Assembly: GCA_003993805.1 (NCBI GenBank)
Contig: RSEF01000004.1
Span: 75,109,051 to 75,173,050, forward strand
Direction: 5' to 3'
DNA: 64,000 bases
Source of the DNA: Himantopus leucocephalus
Lineage: Eukaryota > Chordata > Aves > Charadriiformes > Recurvirostridae
Made by a program: the position numbers and the translations under genes. Below are positions 50,521 through 64,000 of the stretch, piece by piece. Numbering within the stretch: position 1 is the first letter of the stretch; each line of letters opens with the position of its first letter. Under the pieces are notes generated by a model. It was not told the origin of the DNA and ran no database searches. It saw only the letters and a list, made by a program, of their open reading frames with translations.

Positions 50521-53500
50521 GTTGTTGGGGTTTGTAGTGCAAAGTGGCACCCTTCTGTCGATTTTTTTTATTTTTGTTTATTTTGTTTAAAGGATCTCAG
50601 TCTGATACTTTGAGCCAAAGGATTTTAGTTGTCTCTCTTTAAAGGAGGTGGAATTTGGGTGCTGACACCAGGGTATGTGCTCCTGGGCTGCTCCCCGCTT
50701 TTTGAAAAGCCCGTGCAACTGAAGTGGGAGAAATTGAACAGTGTCTCGTGAAAGATCAATCTCAGGAAAAGGACAGCGTCACACTGCCATTAATTTATTA
50801 AAGATAGGATTCCTGCCAGGAACTCTTCACGTGTGGGCTTCAAGATGCAATGCGTAGTGGATGACAGTGGGGAAAGGGGTGTATTGGCCTTGGAGATGAC
50901 AAGATACCATCCATGGTCATTCCTCCACCGCTGTCACTGTGCCGGGTTCCCCAGATGTCCTGCCCTGCGGTTCTGAGGCCTCGGCTGACCACTGCTCCTT
51001 CGTGAATGTGGCACATGACCTGCATCAAAAACTTTTGTTTCCTGGCAAACACCTGTTCGTCTAGTCAGTCTTCAGGATTGCCTTTTAGATTATAGATTTG
51101 TTGGTGTTAATGTTGCTGAGCATCCATGTCTATGCATATAGATAAGTCTTGAAAACCATCTCCAGTTTTTAGAGGTGAGGACATTTAACTTTTTTTTGTC
51201 TTAATAGGTTATTAATGCTGCAGTGAGCATTAGAGGGTTACATCTTGCGAGTCTTTACATGCTTAGCTGTTAAAGAGCTATCCACCTTTACTCATTTCTG
51301 TTACTTTCCTAAAGCAGACATCAGCTCAAAAAAATCAAAATGAGAAAAAAAAAAGATAAATAAATCTTAACTTTTGATTTCTTCCTGTATACAGTGAGAG
51401 AGAATAAATCCTCGATAATTCCATCTACTTGTGACCTGTCGAGGTGAAAGAAGTCAAGCTATTGTTGTTGATCATTGGTTTGAAAAAGTGACCCTGTCAC
51501 TGACAGCGTGGCTTGAAATGGTAGGAGCAGTTGGCAAAATAAAAGTGATTGTAATGTTAGCAGTATATTAGTCAGTTCAGTCCTGAGCGCTGTTCCTTCC
51601 CCTGCCACTGAAGTGAGTGAGAACCTCTTTGGTTATTTTTGCCCTGTTTTGTAAAATACAAGATCTACAATTTTTGCCTAACTCCAGAGTGGTATAGAGT
51701 TCTGTGTGTTAAGTGGTTTAAGATTATTTTGTATAAGGTGCTAAACAAGTGCAAAGCCGTACTGGATGTGTTATTGGTCATTCCACAAAGTGGTGTTGTG
51801 TGTGCTTCTTTGGCAAGCAGGGACGTCCCTGACCCACACAGGACCATAGGCCAGGAGGGTCTGCTTTAGAACTGAGAGGGTGGTAGCAGCCATTCTGTAG
51901 CTCCGGGTGGACCTTATTTTAGCCTAGCTGGACGTTATTTTGCTGACTACAGATATAAATATAATGACCATGGTTCTATGAAATTGCTTATACCGTGCAT
52001 GTTGTGATGGTTTTGCAGCACCCAAGACACAATCAAGTCCATTAAGTCCGAAGTGCATAGCCCAGTTACATGCACAACATTCTGCAACCTATGTTCTTCC
52101 CTTGTTCTAAGGGAAAAGTAAGTTTAATACTCTTGGTGTGAGAGAAGCAGTATACATAAAAACAATTTCAAAATTTTAATCGCTTTGTAACTATTGTACC
52201 TGCTTTCAAAAGGTTGGTATTTGGTTTTAGAGAAAGTTTGTAACTGACTTCTTGTTTTGTTATTAACTTCTCATTTTCTACTTTCATATATTTAGACTTC
52301 AGAGTTAGTGATGTGTGAATGTTATTTGCATAACAGACATGTAGTAAGACAAAGTCTATGTTTGTGTTTCAGAATTTTCCCTCCTAGATATTTTAGGTAC
52401 TTGACATATGTTTTTAAAGACCAAATTTTGTCGCTGCTGAAGTTCCTCATAGCAGAATTTGGCTTAACAACATCACGAATCTTCACAGGACCAGTACAAT
52501 GAAAGTAGCAAGATCCTCTTTCTCTTATAAGCACATATGAATGAAGAAGGTGTACAGTGCCCTGACATTACCAAGTATCAGATCCTTACTCTGTATGTTT
52601 TGAGCATTTATCAGATTACTCATCACAACAAATACAAAAATATTTTGGCAGATGCATTTATACATAGAAAAATTGATGTCGTCTGCCCATATTCTGCTTG
52701 GGAAGCAAATCAGAGAGCCTGTGAGCCTGCTTTGCATGCATGCTATTACATACATGCTTTGCATACATGCATTTACATAGATGCTGTTACACTTGATGTT
52801 AAGCATGCTTTCCATTTTAACTTCCTAGGTTATAGATTCAATTTATTAATACATAAAGATCTATCTCGTTGTTAATGAGGCACATGATTCTGCAAGATGC
52901 TGAGTACTTCTTGGAAGATCCAAGTGCTCCCAAGTCCTCTATAAGTACAGTGGAAGCTAAGAAAACTTTGCAAGGTTATACCACAGACCCAAATCTTGCA
53001 GTCCTTACTAGGTTAAAAAAAAATAAATTATTTTCCCAGAATAACTCTTTCAGCTTGTGTGCCTTGACTCACCAACAGCTAGCTTCCCTGGTTCCCAAGG
53101 AGCCTCATTTGAAGAAAGACTCCTTAGCTTCTCATTATGAAGGAGTACAGCCAGGGATGTGAAAAGGATCAGTCTGTGTTAGCTGTGTTAGTCTTAGTTC
53201 TGCTGGACTTTAGTAGTAGTACAGTGGAGATGTATGGTCCTTATCCTTATCCTCCTCTTTCCATCCTGTCACCTATTCCATGGTATTGACTGCAGCTGGG
53301 GCAAGAAAAAAGTCCCTTAGTGATGATTGATGTGGCTTTTCATGAAAGATTTGAAGATGCTTGGGGAACAGCCTCTGGCATGATTGAGTGGTTGTACATT
53401 TGCATGGGTATTAATTGAACAAATATGCTTCAGAGGCTTTAGTCAAAGTGTCTAGCTGGTATTTTTACAGATAATGGAACAAATTAGTCCCATTTGGGTG

Positions 53501-56500
53501 GGAAGAGATAGAATTACATTTGATAAAAGTTTTCCTCATTAAGATTAGTTCTGATTCTTCTGCAGCTTTGCATGCATTAAAACCCATGGCTTTCTGGAGC
53601 TAAATATAGTTTTATTCTTACTTTATAAAATTGCTAGACAAATGTCAGATCCAAAGAACTGAGCTCTCCTAGGAAAGAAAAGATTTTTATCAGAAAGAAC
53701 AGAAAAGCTATACAAAAATGTAGCACCAATCATTTGCATGATATAAGCAGCTGCAATGCTTTATTTGTCGAGTCTTTGTTAAATACAGACCTCTAGTAAT
53801 AGATCTTTGGTCTTTTTTGTTCATATATTCACATGTATATGTTCGTATATTTCCTGTTAGTTAATCATAAAAGCTTTATTTTTATCAAGGCAGTATTTTT
53901 AGAGAACTTGATGGAATAGTTTATGTCAGTTTTCATACATGAAAAAGTTAGTTTAGGGAAAAAACAGCTGTTGGAATGAAAGTACATGAAGATGTGAAGA
54001 AATGTTGGGGGTTAGCTGTTCAAATAGTTGGACTAAATCAAGCGTGAAACAAAGCTTCCTGGTGTGAGTGGCCTTAGTTTAACATGAATTCCTGTGCAAG
54101 TGGTTATGGTGTTGTTAGGGGCTCATCACTTTCCTATCTAGGTGAGACTGATTAGATGGCACCTGTCATTAAGCATCCCTATTTGAAAATATGAGACAAA
54201 GCTTTTATCAGAGAGCTCCATGAAATGTAGAAATATTCTTATACCTAGACTTTTCTTGAGCCATGGAGATTATCGGATGCTTCAATTTCAAGTTAGTACA
54301 TAGAACAAAAGTGTCTAAAGATGAAAAATACCTTCTTTTCTGCAGGAAAACTGTGGAGCCAAAGGTGAGATGCGTGTTGCAAACTAATCCTGATCTCGTG
54401 AAATGGTACCATAGATTTTCCTTGTGCAAATTAATGTCATAGATTTAAAAATCTGTTGCTAGTAGTTGCAGGGGAGACTTGTAGACTTGTATAATTTGCA
54501 TAGCATTTTCCTTTTGATAATCTAAACTAGTCTTTGAGTCTGCTGAATTAGATGGATGTTATTCTCTGGTAAAAAATAGGTCATCTTTTAGCTAAACATA
54601 TGTAAATAACCAAGCCCAGAAATCCTGTTAATTGGTGCAGATTCCCTCTGGTATAAGTACTGATTAAAAATATTCTAATTGATAAGCTTCAAATTGTTTA
54701 CTGCAGGTATGTAGAAAACCTGATTCAACTTCCCTTGAAGTCAAAGACAGGCACCCGCTAGCTTCAGATAAAATTTGATCTGGCCTAAAGGGGTTAGGAG
54801 TAGGGCTGCCAGGGAATAGAGCTGCTTTCATCTGAAAATTGAAAATCCTGCTATCTTTCTCAGCATGCTGCTACCCTGCTAAATCTGTTTGCTCAGTGGC
54901 AAGTTATTAGAAACATATGTCATCCCTGGAGAAAAAAATAATGAAAATATTCCAAAGAATTTCAGTATAATTTTGTGTTTATATGTGACTGGAGTAACAT
55001 TAAGGAAGAGTGTATTTTTTACAGTTTTAAGGATTTAGTAAAGTATGTTGTAATCTAAACAATTGTACTCTTAATGAGTCTCAAAAAACTTAATAGCTCA
55101 TGGTTCAGGGCTGCACTTGCTGGCTCAATACAGTGGAAAAACTTTATTTGTTTTGAAACTGTACATTTTGTAAAGGCGTGAATAAGAGATTTTTTCCTGC
55201 TTATTTTTGCAAAGAGATGAGATGTCTAAAAATATCTGAATGATTGACCCTCCAAAAAAATTACTTCAAAATAATGAGGTATTGCAGGCCACCTGAGCTG
55301 TGGTAACTGCCTGGGTGCTCATGGTTAGCTCAGGGCAGCTCTGAAGTGTCTCAGCTTAACTTTTTTCTCTTACAGACTGTCACGGTCAGGACACAAACTA
55401 AGCAAAGTCACGTTTGCTCACAGTTCCCATGGGCTAAGAGCGTGTGTGGGGACCATTGCCACAGCTCAGCTGCCGTGCAGTGGCTTTGTTACACCACGGT
55501 AATTTGCTCGTTAGTTTGAGTCCTGAGCCTCACTGGGTGAGCTTTAAAGTTGGATCTGCTTTGAGCTCTCAAGTTGCTTTGGAACATTTGAACATATTAA
55601 TCATAACCTTGATTCATAAATCTTTTAACAAGAGCAGAGACGGTTTATGAGTAGGTTACATAGCTTGTTATAGGAACATATTTGTTTTCCATACTTAGTC
55701 TTTTAAAGTAAATGATTAGTTTTGTATTATGAAGCCTGAAGGTTAAGTGCAAGACATCTCTTGGGTGGGGTAGCTGACAACAAAGTCGGTTTCCCTGTTC
55801 TACTCCCATGGGGAGGCTGATGCAAGATGCTCACCTCTGCCATTTTCCGTCTGCAGGGAGTACCCTTTATGCTCGCTTCCTGCAGAAGTCTGCTCCCTGG
55901 AAGGCCAGCTCCTCATTCGTGTGTAGCCACTTGTTCAGAATCGGGCCTGTCAAAACAGTGCAAGACAAGCCTGTAGCCCTGCTTGGTGTGGTAAGGCATG
56001 GGTGTCCTCTCAGTGCTGGTGCAGAAGTGCTCTCACCAGGGGTTTCAGGTTCAGTAGGTGTTGCTTCCAGCAGTAGTGCATCACTCATACAGCTGCAGGG
56101 GTGCTGAATTTAGGAGATGGGCAATTGTTGCTGGGGAATAGGAAGAGGAACGTCGACACAAGCAGTGGAGCAGTCTTCAGTGCTGGAGACACTAACCAAA
56201 AGCAGAAGAGTAAGCAAATTTGCCTTGGAGCTGGCTCTTCTACTTACCACTCAAGCAGAAAATCCTGTTAAAGTCAGTGAGAGTTCTTGCTTTACTGAAG
56301 ACCACAGGAGAGGGCTCCCAGTTTGCTCTATAAACTGGTTGAAATATGATGTGTTAGTGATTTTACAGAGGATAGCCCACCCTTTTGCATTAACATATGT
56401 CAAACAAAGTGATTAAATAGCCATTAGTCATTCAGTATAATAATAAGAATAATTTTGTTGCCCTGGACCATTGTCACAGTCTCCTACACTAGAAATAAAT

Positions 56501-57547
56501 ATTAAAGTGAAGCTGAAGCATTTACTTAGCAGAAAGGGGGTATTATTCTTGGACAATGCTCTGTATCATTGACATCTTCTCTTAATTAGCTTTCATTTTC
56601 CAAGAGATTTCTTTCAGAAAAATGTCATCATTTTAACAAAAGGGTGACCAAATGCTGACAGCTGGAGTTTGGCAATAACATTCTGTATCAAATATCAGTA
56701 AATGAATTCTAAAATAGCTGGACTGCTTTTTTGGTCCGTGACTGGATGTGCATAATTAGCTCCTTTTCAAGTGCTTTGCCCAAAAGAAATGTTAAGCCAC
56801 CTGCATGGGAATAAGTAAATAGCTTTTTTTAATCTCGGTGGGTCTTATTTAGCTCCCTTGGGGAATTCGGTTTTGATCACTGACATCAGCCTTATAGCCT
56901 TAAAGCCTGAAATCTCTCTCTTTCCTCCCGTATTGCGGACTGGCCATGAAAAGAAAGGTGGGAAACAGTACTGGAATGGTGGGGGGTTTTAATGTGGGGG
57001 GTTTTGTCCTCTGAGAGTTGTGCTTGACACTGACAAACCTTAATTAAACTGAAAAAATCTCTGTGTCATCTTCTGTATTTCCCTGATACACCATTCAGTG
57101 TTGAACTGATGCACCTCAGCATACCTGTAACCTTGGTTAGCCTTGTCCACAAATAGTAAGTTTCCTACTGGGTTCCTACTAGATCCTGCCACCCTCTAAA
57201 GTGGTGTGAACTTTTTCACATACTTCAGTGAGAGAAAAGTTGTGATGCTTGGCTGTGAAAGGGCTTTGACCATAATATAAGTCTTTTACGTTTTCAGGGT
57301 CTGGTTCCTGCTTCACTGCTGTAGGTGCTAGTGCTGTTGGCAGAGTCGCCAGAAGAATTTCCTGACCCACTCAGAGCAAGTCCAAAATGTCCACATCAGG
57401 GTGTAAACTCTAGTGGCTCAGCAATGCTCACAATGTTGTGGTGGTCACACAGTGGTGGACTTGTGCTGTGGGGACAAGGGATGTACCAGTGCTCCAGTAG
57501 TCTTGTGCGACCATCAGAAAAAAAACATCAGGAAGATGGGTTTTTAA
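50521..57547. other. Non-coding region right of the CpG segment
   Basis: AT-rich DNA, intron 1 of the candidate plus-strand gene if the promoter call is right, otherwise intergenic. No coding exon is recognised. It contains a 27-bp degenerate tandem duplication (52729-52782). Confidence 0.5.
52729..52782. repeat. Two-copy 27-bp degenerate tandem repeat
   Basis: Copies at 52729-52755 and 52756-52782 both begin GCTTTGCAT and carry a central CATGC and ACAT-rich end; they differ at a few bases. A further GCTGTTAC follows. It is a local duplication of unknown role. Confidence 0.8.
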
Positions 57548-57695
57548 ACACCCTGGAGGTGTTTAAAAAAAGGGTAGACGTGGTACTTGGGGATATGGTT
57601 TAGAAGTGGTTTTTGTCAGGTTAGGTTAATGGTTGGACTTGATGATCTTAAAGGTCCCTTCCAACCTCAACAATTCTATGATTCTATGATTCTAA
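57548..57695 (+). mobile_element. CR1 LINE 3' end with ATTCTATG tail
   Basis: The plus strand reads CACCCTGGAGGTGTTTAAAA, then GGTTGGACTTGATGATCTTA, AAGGTCCCTTCCAACCTCAA, and ends in two to three ATTCTATG-type units (57672-57694). This octamer tail is typical of avian CR1. It is the only clear CR1 on the plus strand in the window. Only about 150 bp remain. Confidence 0.92.
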
Positions 57696-60600
57696 GATCC
57701 TTAGCGCTTACTTCTTAGTTCTGAGCCTGTCCCTGCTCAAAAGCTCCTTCCCTGTTTTTGGCATGTCACTGTAGTGTCCTTCAGTGGCTGGCTCAGCATT
57801 TCTTAGTTTCTTTGGTTTTGCTTCTATTTTTAAGGCGTTGCTTTGTATTAAATTAGCATTTGTAAGAAGCACCAGATGGATGACATTGGAAAATTAATTC
57901 ATAATTTGCTTACATACCAAATGATTTGTGAGATGGTAGCAAAGTTACCCACTAGTATGCCTTGAGCAGGATGTGGCTGGGTGAGCAGTTCTCTGGTGGA
58001 CCTCTTACTGTCTCAACGTCTCTGTTGAAACGAACAAGAACAGCACCAGGTGCATACATCTGTGTGCATGGTTAAGCACTGACTTTTCCATGAGGAAAGG
58101 AACTGGCTTAGCTTAATCTGCATTGAAAAGTTCATCTTGGATCTTGTTAATTATCCTGAGAAAACTTGCAGTGCAAAAATATACTTGCCAACTCATTAGG
58201 CTACAGCTGGAAGTCCAGGGAGACGTGCTGATGCTTTCAAATACCAAATCAGCTGCTTCCCCCCCCGCCCCCTGGAATGATAAAGAGACAGAGTGGAGGA
58301 TTGCTTTATACTCTGAAAGTGTTGCTGTGTCTAGGAACCCTCTTTGGGTATTGTATCAGCCAGCAAAATCAGTGCAGCTCTTTTTCCTAGAAAAGCTAAG
58401 TGGATGATCTGAACTGGGACAGTTAGTTGGAGAAAGCTGTAATTGGAGGCACGCTTTACTGTGGCAGCACTCCTCCTGGCAGGGCCCACATTTATATCCT
58501 GCTGTTTTGTGTTTGCTGCCCAGCCAGCCAGTTGGTTTTCTTTTGTCCTGAAAACTTAATTTAATGCCCAGGAGGAGGCCTGGTAGAAAAGATCATCAGT
58601 AGTCCCCTAAGAGATCTGTGACCTTGCAGAGCTACTAGATCCTGGTCCACCAAAGCCAATGGGAATGCTGGTATTTGTTTCAGTAAAAGCAGGATGGAGC
58701 TGTAAGTGTGGAAGTGATGATGGGAGAGAGCTTCTCTTGCATTGTTAAAAAAAGGGATTAAAAATTACCATTATAAAAAAGCCAAGTTTACAGTGTTGCA
58801 GTGTTTCAGACTTAAGTTCTGTGAGGGAATATTGACTTGACCATCTAAATTACAGTAATAGAGGAGAACAGATCTTTGAAATGTTTTAATTAGTATCAAT
58901 TTGTATACAAGATTCTTCTTTTTTAGAGAACCTATTTTTAGCCTTGTTTGAACAGAGGAAGTTGCTTTGTAAAGGCAGTTTCCTTAGAAATCTTCGAGCT
59001 TATTTTTGCCAGTTCTATAACCCCGACAATTCAAAACTGTTGCATAAAAAAAGCAGACCACGTCCACTGGGTACTTATGCCAGCCCCTTGGCTTCTGGAT
59101 TAATTTTGATTTAGTGCGGTGTCCTCCCCTATTCCCTTGGGATCACGCATCCATTAACTTCAGACAGAATAGCATTTATTTATTTTAAAGTACTGATTAT
59201 TTTTCTCTTTACTTTCTCCATATTTCTGTAGTTCCTTTTGTCATCTTTCTTCCCTATTCAACTACAAACGCTTTTGTTTTCATACGCTGTCCTGTAGTTT
59301 TATCCTGTGTTCAGTTATTCCCTTCCTTTGCTTTTTTTAATGGCTCTGTTATCGTTTCTGCCTTGTTCCCCCTTTATATTGTTCTGGTGATAGGAAACAT
59401 GCTGCATATCTGGTAGTAGCAATTGAAAAAACTAGAAATTTCGCAAAGACCTTTGCGGGTAAAATCAGCCAGTCCTGTCTACACATATCTCTGGTTTGTT
59501 TTTTTAAGAGAGAAACCCCAAATCCGTGCTTATTATTTTTCCCTCTGTCCTCTAACCCAGTCTGAAGAGAACCTCGATGCAGAAATCAATGGATAAAATT
59601 CCCTGGCCTGTCTTACTCACAAAGTTTAGCTGTACAACTGAAATAATAGGAAGTTAAATAATAGACTAGTGAGTTGGATATAGGTGGTTCATCAAAAGAC
59701 TAACCAAACACGCAGGCGTCTGTGGGAGGGTGGGTGTGCATGAAGTACAAATATTATAGAAGATGGAAATCAACGGGAGAATGCGTTACATAACAAATAC
59801 AGAAAATTCTGAGTTTGGCCGGAATTCACTGGATTTGAATGTTTAGGCTCCCTTTGGCTGTTTGGTCACTGGTAAGCAATATTGCCCTACTGGAGATACC
59901 TTTATTATTCTACTGTATGCCTAATTGATGTTGAATTGGACTTTGTACGACTAGGCAGGGTTCAGTGAGTCCAGTCCCTAGAAGAGGCAGGATCTATTTA
60001 GATTTTGGAGTAACCACTTGCACCAGAGGCATTTTGAAGTGCCTGGTAATGAGTCAGCTGAGGTGACAGTTGCCCCTGGAGTGCTGATGGTACCCAGGGG
60101 GACAGAGCGACCAAGGAGGAGAAGAGTCCTATAAAAGCAGTGACTGGGAGCTTTATGAGGAGCTGATCACAGCAGTCTCTTCTTGCTTTAACTGAAGCAA
60201 ATTTCCATCCCCGGGTTAATGGGTACTATGGTCACGCAGCCACTGTGCCTGGTAGTTTCTCTGGGGCAGGACTTCATGTGCAGGATTGCAAGGGTGTTAT
60301 GCTACACGAGGCCAGTGTACAGGATGTTTTAGATGCTAGAAAAAGATACTTGGAGGTCATTTGGGGATGGGTAAGATGATACAGAAGAACCAAACTTGGG
60401 GCATGCTGGGAAGAAAATAATCACAGAAAGGGTCAAGTGTTGTAAGAAAACATGGATACTAAGATGGCTTAGGTGCAGGTAAAAAGGCAAGAGAACAAAC
60501 CCTTTTTATGGAAATCTGGATGCTTTAGGAGATTGTGGAAGAATATAGGAGAGAGGGTTTCTGCCTCTGACAGTAAGATAAAAATGAACATTTTATCTTA

Positions 60601-63600
60601 GAGGCAGTGAATCGTTCATGCTTTGTGTATGGCTTTTGCTATTTTAGCCCTTTATAATTTTTCAGAATGCCTGCAGAGGCATAACAAGTCATTTGCTTTC
60701 TTTCTACATTTTTATTTTAAATTTTATACATATTTTCATTTGTTCTGCCACGCTTCTCTCAAACTGAACTCAGAAGCAAAATAAACTTAATGGCTTGTTA
60801 GAGATATTTGACAGTTGTGCTTTGAGTTATTACAGTTGGCTGAAAAACAGTAACAAGGAGCTGAATACGGTTTTGTTTCTCTAAAGTAATGTGGAAAGAT
60901 TCTGTTACTTGTCTGCTGTACTGTGGGGTATTTTGCTCCCAAGGATTTCTTACCTTCAGTCTCCAAGAAAACAGCAACACAGCAAAAATCGTTCTTAGCA
61001 GAGGAAATCTTCAGCCATTGTATGTATCGTGTGTGTGTGACAGGCTACCTTTTACAAGTGTCTGGATCCAGGAAAGATAAGAGTTAGTGGGCTTAGAGTT
61101 TTGATGCTGAAGATGCCAGGTTTAGTCCATGATAAATCTGCAGTGACTCTGATTTATGTATCATATAGAGTGAGTGTTTCTTTGAATACTAGAATTACAA
61201 ATATTTTTACGTACTCCTTTATACCAAGGAGTAGAAATCGCCAATGTGTACACTTTGACAATCTTGCTAGTCAGCATTGTATTGGAGTCACGCTGGAGGG
61301 CATCCAGCACATGGAAAATTGACAAAACTTCTCATTTGCCTTCATGCTAGAAAGGAATTCAGTTTTGTAATGATTAGGGTGGAGAGAGGCAGAGTATAAT
61401 TTCTCTCTCCCAGAGCTCACCAGCTGCATGCTATTTACTCAGGAGAGGTGTTGCTGAACTGGGAAATAATGTATAGTCATTGCAATAATTTAAAATACAC
61501 AAGAGTCTCCAGGTACAACAAAACAATCAGCTTGTAGCCATAAAGATTGCTTTTTTTGATAGTAGGGTATATAAAATATAATACACAGCTGTAGGGCTGG
61601 GATTGGGGAAGATAATAAAAGAAGAAACAATTTACAATAATTACTATACTGAGAATGCTATTTTTTAAATCATGAGAGACTAGAAATATTTTTCAATATG
61701 GCTTCATTACCTACAATTTCAAATAGATGCTCAAGTCAAAAGGTAATGGTGGGCTTTTATTTCTGTCTTAAATCATCAGAGATCATCCTCCACTTTGCTC
61801 CCAAATTATAGTAATTCTGGCTCTGACTACAGTCTTTTAATTTCAGTAGTACTGTTTATGATTGCCTCTGTGGGCCTCTTTACATTGGAAAGGTTATATT
61901 GACTGTTTGATGGTATGTCATATTTGTCCATGTTTACGGATTCTGTCCTTTATTATGCTCTCTATCCGTTTTCTTAGTCTAGAGGCCATAATATATACCT
62001 TCTCAGCTGTTATCAGTGAGAGCTTTGGCATATTTACCAAATGTATCTTCCAGCTCTTTGTAAACTCCGTGAATTAAATGCTGTGCTAGCAGTAATATGG
62101 CCAAACCGAAATACAGTAATTTTAAGTAGATTAAAAGTAACTCTGTCAGAGTACTTGTAAGTATTTGACATCATAGCCTCACCATTTACTGTAGTTTTAC
62201 CAGTTACTCTATAAATTCCAAGAAAAACAAGGTAACAATAAACGGGAAAACATACAGAAAAATAAGTAAAGTAAAATAAAATAAAACTGCAAGCTTTTTT
62301 TTTCTTTCTCCAGGTCGTAAGGAAAAGAATGGAGCACATCCTCCCTTTTTCTGTGATAGATTGTATGTAGAAGGACTGTATTTGCAAAAGGTGGAGAGCT
62401 GGTGTGACTCACAGTGAAGAGGTCAGAGCTGGGCAGAACAAGTTAGCCGCTGACGTGAGATCAGGCAATTGCAAGTACCGGGAGGCAGGCAGGAAGCACA
62501 TTGCAATTCTGGAACAGGATTTGGATATGAACGGGCTCCCTAAGGGCATACAGTGGAGCCAAGGGATCCTGCTCTGTGATATATAAAAATACTAATCTCT
62601 TATTACCAGATCTTACACAGGGTTGCAAAACATTAATAAACTTAAGGATCTGATTACGAAGCTTAGTTGATATTTAGTACTTTATGCATTCAAGGTGTGT
62701 TACAAATAATACAGTTATTAAGCCAAGAATGTTTTAATGAGGAATACAGATGTGAGAGTGTAATTTTATGAGTGAAAAACATCATATAGTATAGAGTGGT
62801 TCTCTCTTCTTTATAACTGGTCAGCCACATATAAAAATCTCTGTTTCCTCCAGTTCTCAGCAAAAAATAATTGCATAGAGGGGGATTAGTTACCTGGGTC
62901 TTTTTAAAGTAATAAAATAACCTAAGTTTAGCATCTTTATCAGGGGAAAACTTAGTGCTGTTCCCAAAATAGATGGTCTGTCTTCAGTCCTTTGATGATG
63001 AAAGAGCTTGTTATAGTCTTGGAGGAAGGAAGGATAAAGGATGATTCCTTTCAGCATCATGTGAAGGTGAGAAAGCTTGTAAGGGATCTTCTGTTGAAAG
63101 CTTGGATGGCATTTTAGTTGGTGACATGCGTTCCGCTTTACTTTAGCTCATTAAGGTAATTCATCATGTACAATTCAGATGCCTTGGGGTAAATTCCTTC
63201 TAGCACACCTCCACTTAAATTTATGATGTTATATGAAAGATTAATCTTTCCCATTTATTGTCTAATCTTTTTCAGTTGTATGCTCTACAAAGAATGTTTG
63301 CCTTGTTTCATTGGTGATAACTTTTATCTGATGTTTTGATTTCTTGTAGTCATAGATAGATTAACACTCCTTTATTAATTGCTGTGTGTTATTGACTCCT
63401 AAATTCTTTCAAGTTACAATTAAATATTGTTTTGCAACTTTACTGGTTCAAATACCTTCTTTTGGATGTCAGCATTATGTCCACAGAAGCCATTTTGCAC
63501 TATTCAGCAATCAGTGCTTTTACCTGTTCCTTGTGCTAAAATAGTTTTAGAAAGGTTGATGTGGCATATCATCCAGGGAGCTTATGTAGTTAAAAAATTT

Positions 63601-63669
63601 CTTCTGTTGCTGTTGTGCCGTTCTTCTGAGGTAATTTCACAAAAGTTAGTGTAGTAGCTTTATAATTAA
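57696..63669. other. Non-coding region
   Basis: AT-rich with no supported exon, RNA gene or repeat family. The reading frames here are short and show no protein family that I recognise. Confidence 0.5.
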
Positions 63670-63960
63670 CTCTCAGAAGGAATCATTAGATCATCTGCTC
63701 TGATCTCCTGTATATCGAAGAACATTATATCTAAACTTGGGGGTGCTTCTGTACTTTACGCAATAACCTGTATGTGGCTGAAGCACATCTGAATGCATTG
63801 AGAGATGGGAAATCCACCCATTCTTTGGCAGTTTGTTGCACTGGTCAGTTACTCTAATGGTAAAAATTTATGCCTTGCTTCTCTTTTGAATTTGGTTGAT
63901 TACAGCTTCCAGTCATTGGTTTGTGATCACCTCCTCATTGACAAATTTCTCAATACTCAG
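63670..63960 (-). mobile_element. Ancient CR1/L3-like LINE relic
   Basis: The plus strand has AGAAGGAATCATTAGATCAT and TGCTCTGATCTCCTGTATAT, then AATCCACCCATTCTTTGGCA, TTACTCTAATGGTAAAAATT and CAGCTTCCAGTCATTGG in the order known from the antisense 3' end of old CR1-like LINEs shared by birds, crocodiles and turtles. It is highly diverged and may continue past the window end. Confidence 0.6.
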
Positions 63961-64000
63961 GTTTATTTTTCTATGCAAAAGGTACTTGTATGCTACATAA

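Noticed and set aside
49015..50550. Long frames crossing the 582-N gap
   Set aside because: Their length comes from untranslated N; the real flanks show no protein family.
62300..62586. Possible plus-strand exon after the acceptor TTTCTTTCTCCAG
   Set aside because: The following frame matches no known protein, including SMIM14, and no clear donor closes it.
1..64000. CRISPR array, operons, tRNA or rRNA genes, retroviral genes
   Set aside because: No regularly spaced repeats, no cloverleaf or rRNA signature, and no gag, pol or env-like frames other than CR1 LINE remnants were seen.

Overview
This is a stretch of nuclear DNA from an amniote, almost certainly a bird. The evidence is a vertebrate multi-exon gene with very long AT-rich introns, a dense CpG island at its first exon, and many 3'-end fragments of CR1 LINEs, including one with the avian-type ATTCTATG tandem tail. 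Nothing in the window looks bacterial, viral or operon-like. The species cannot be named from the sequence.

The left half (about 2.5 to 35.4 kb) is one gene on the minus strand: UBE2K (also called HIP2 or E2-25K), a class II ubiquitin-conjugating enzyme. Five coding exons can be placed to the base: 35209-35271 (residues 1-21), 15302-15384 (73-100), 6886-6985 (100-133), 3135-3263 (134-176) and 2704-2778 (177-200 plus stop). Frames and splice phases join perfectly, and the total matches the 200-residue family length. The part encoding residues 22-72 was not found. It should lie between 15.4 and 35.2 kb, where a 100-N assembly gap (17763-17862) is the best place for it. A candidate poly(A) signal lies about 165 bases past the stop. 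The promoter is a CpG island of about 1.4 kb with NRF1-like and YY1-like motifs just upstream of the ATG.

The right half (36 to 64 kb) holds no coding exon that I can support. Its main landmark is a 582-N gap at 49.7-50.3 kb bounded by runs of G on both sides. GC/CpG-rich DNA follows directly on the right, with a plausible plus-strand splice donor at 50412/50413. From human synteny (SMIM14 lies divergently upstream of UBE2K) this is a candidate promoter and non-coding first exon of SMIM14, but that is inference.

Transposon content: CR1 3' fragments at 17.4, 29.0, 31.7, 43.4 and 44.2 kb (minus strand) and 57.5 kb (plus strand); older LINE relics at about 9.6-10.1, 18.7-20.6 and 63.7-64.0 kb; and a probable ancient MITE-like hairpin at 25.6 kb. 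I found no tRNA, rRNA, CRISPR array, endogenous retrovirus or new defence-type system. The points most worth following up are the missing UBE2K exon(s), the poly-G-bounded gap and its CpG island, an isolated CpG-dense block at 39.5 kb, and several small repeats of unknown origin.
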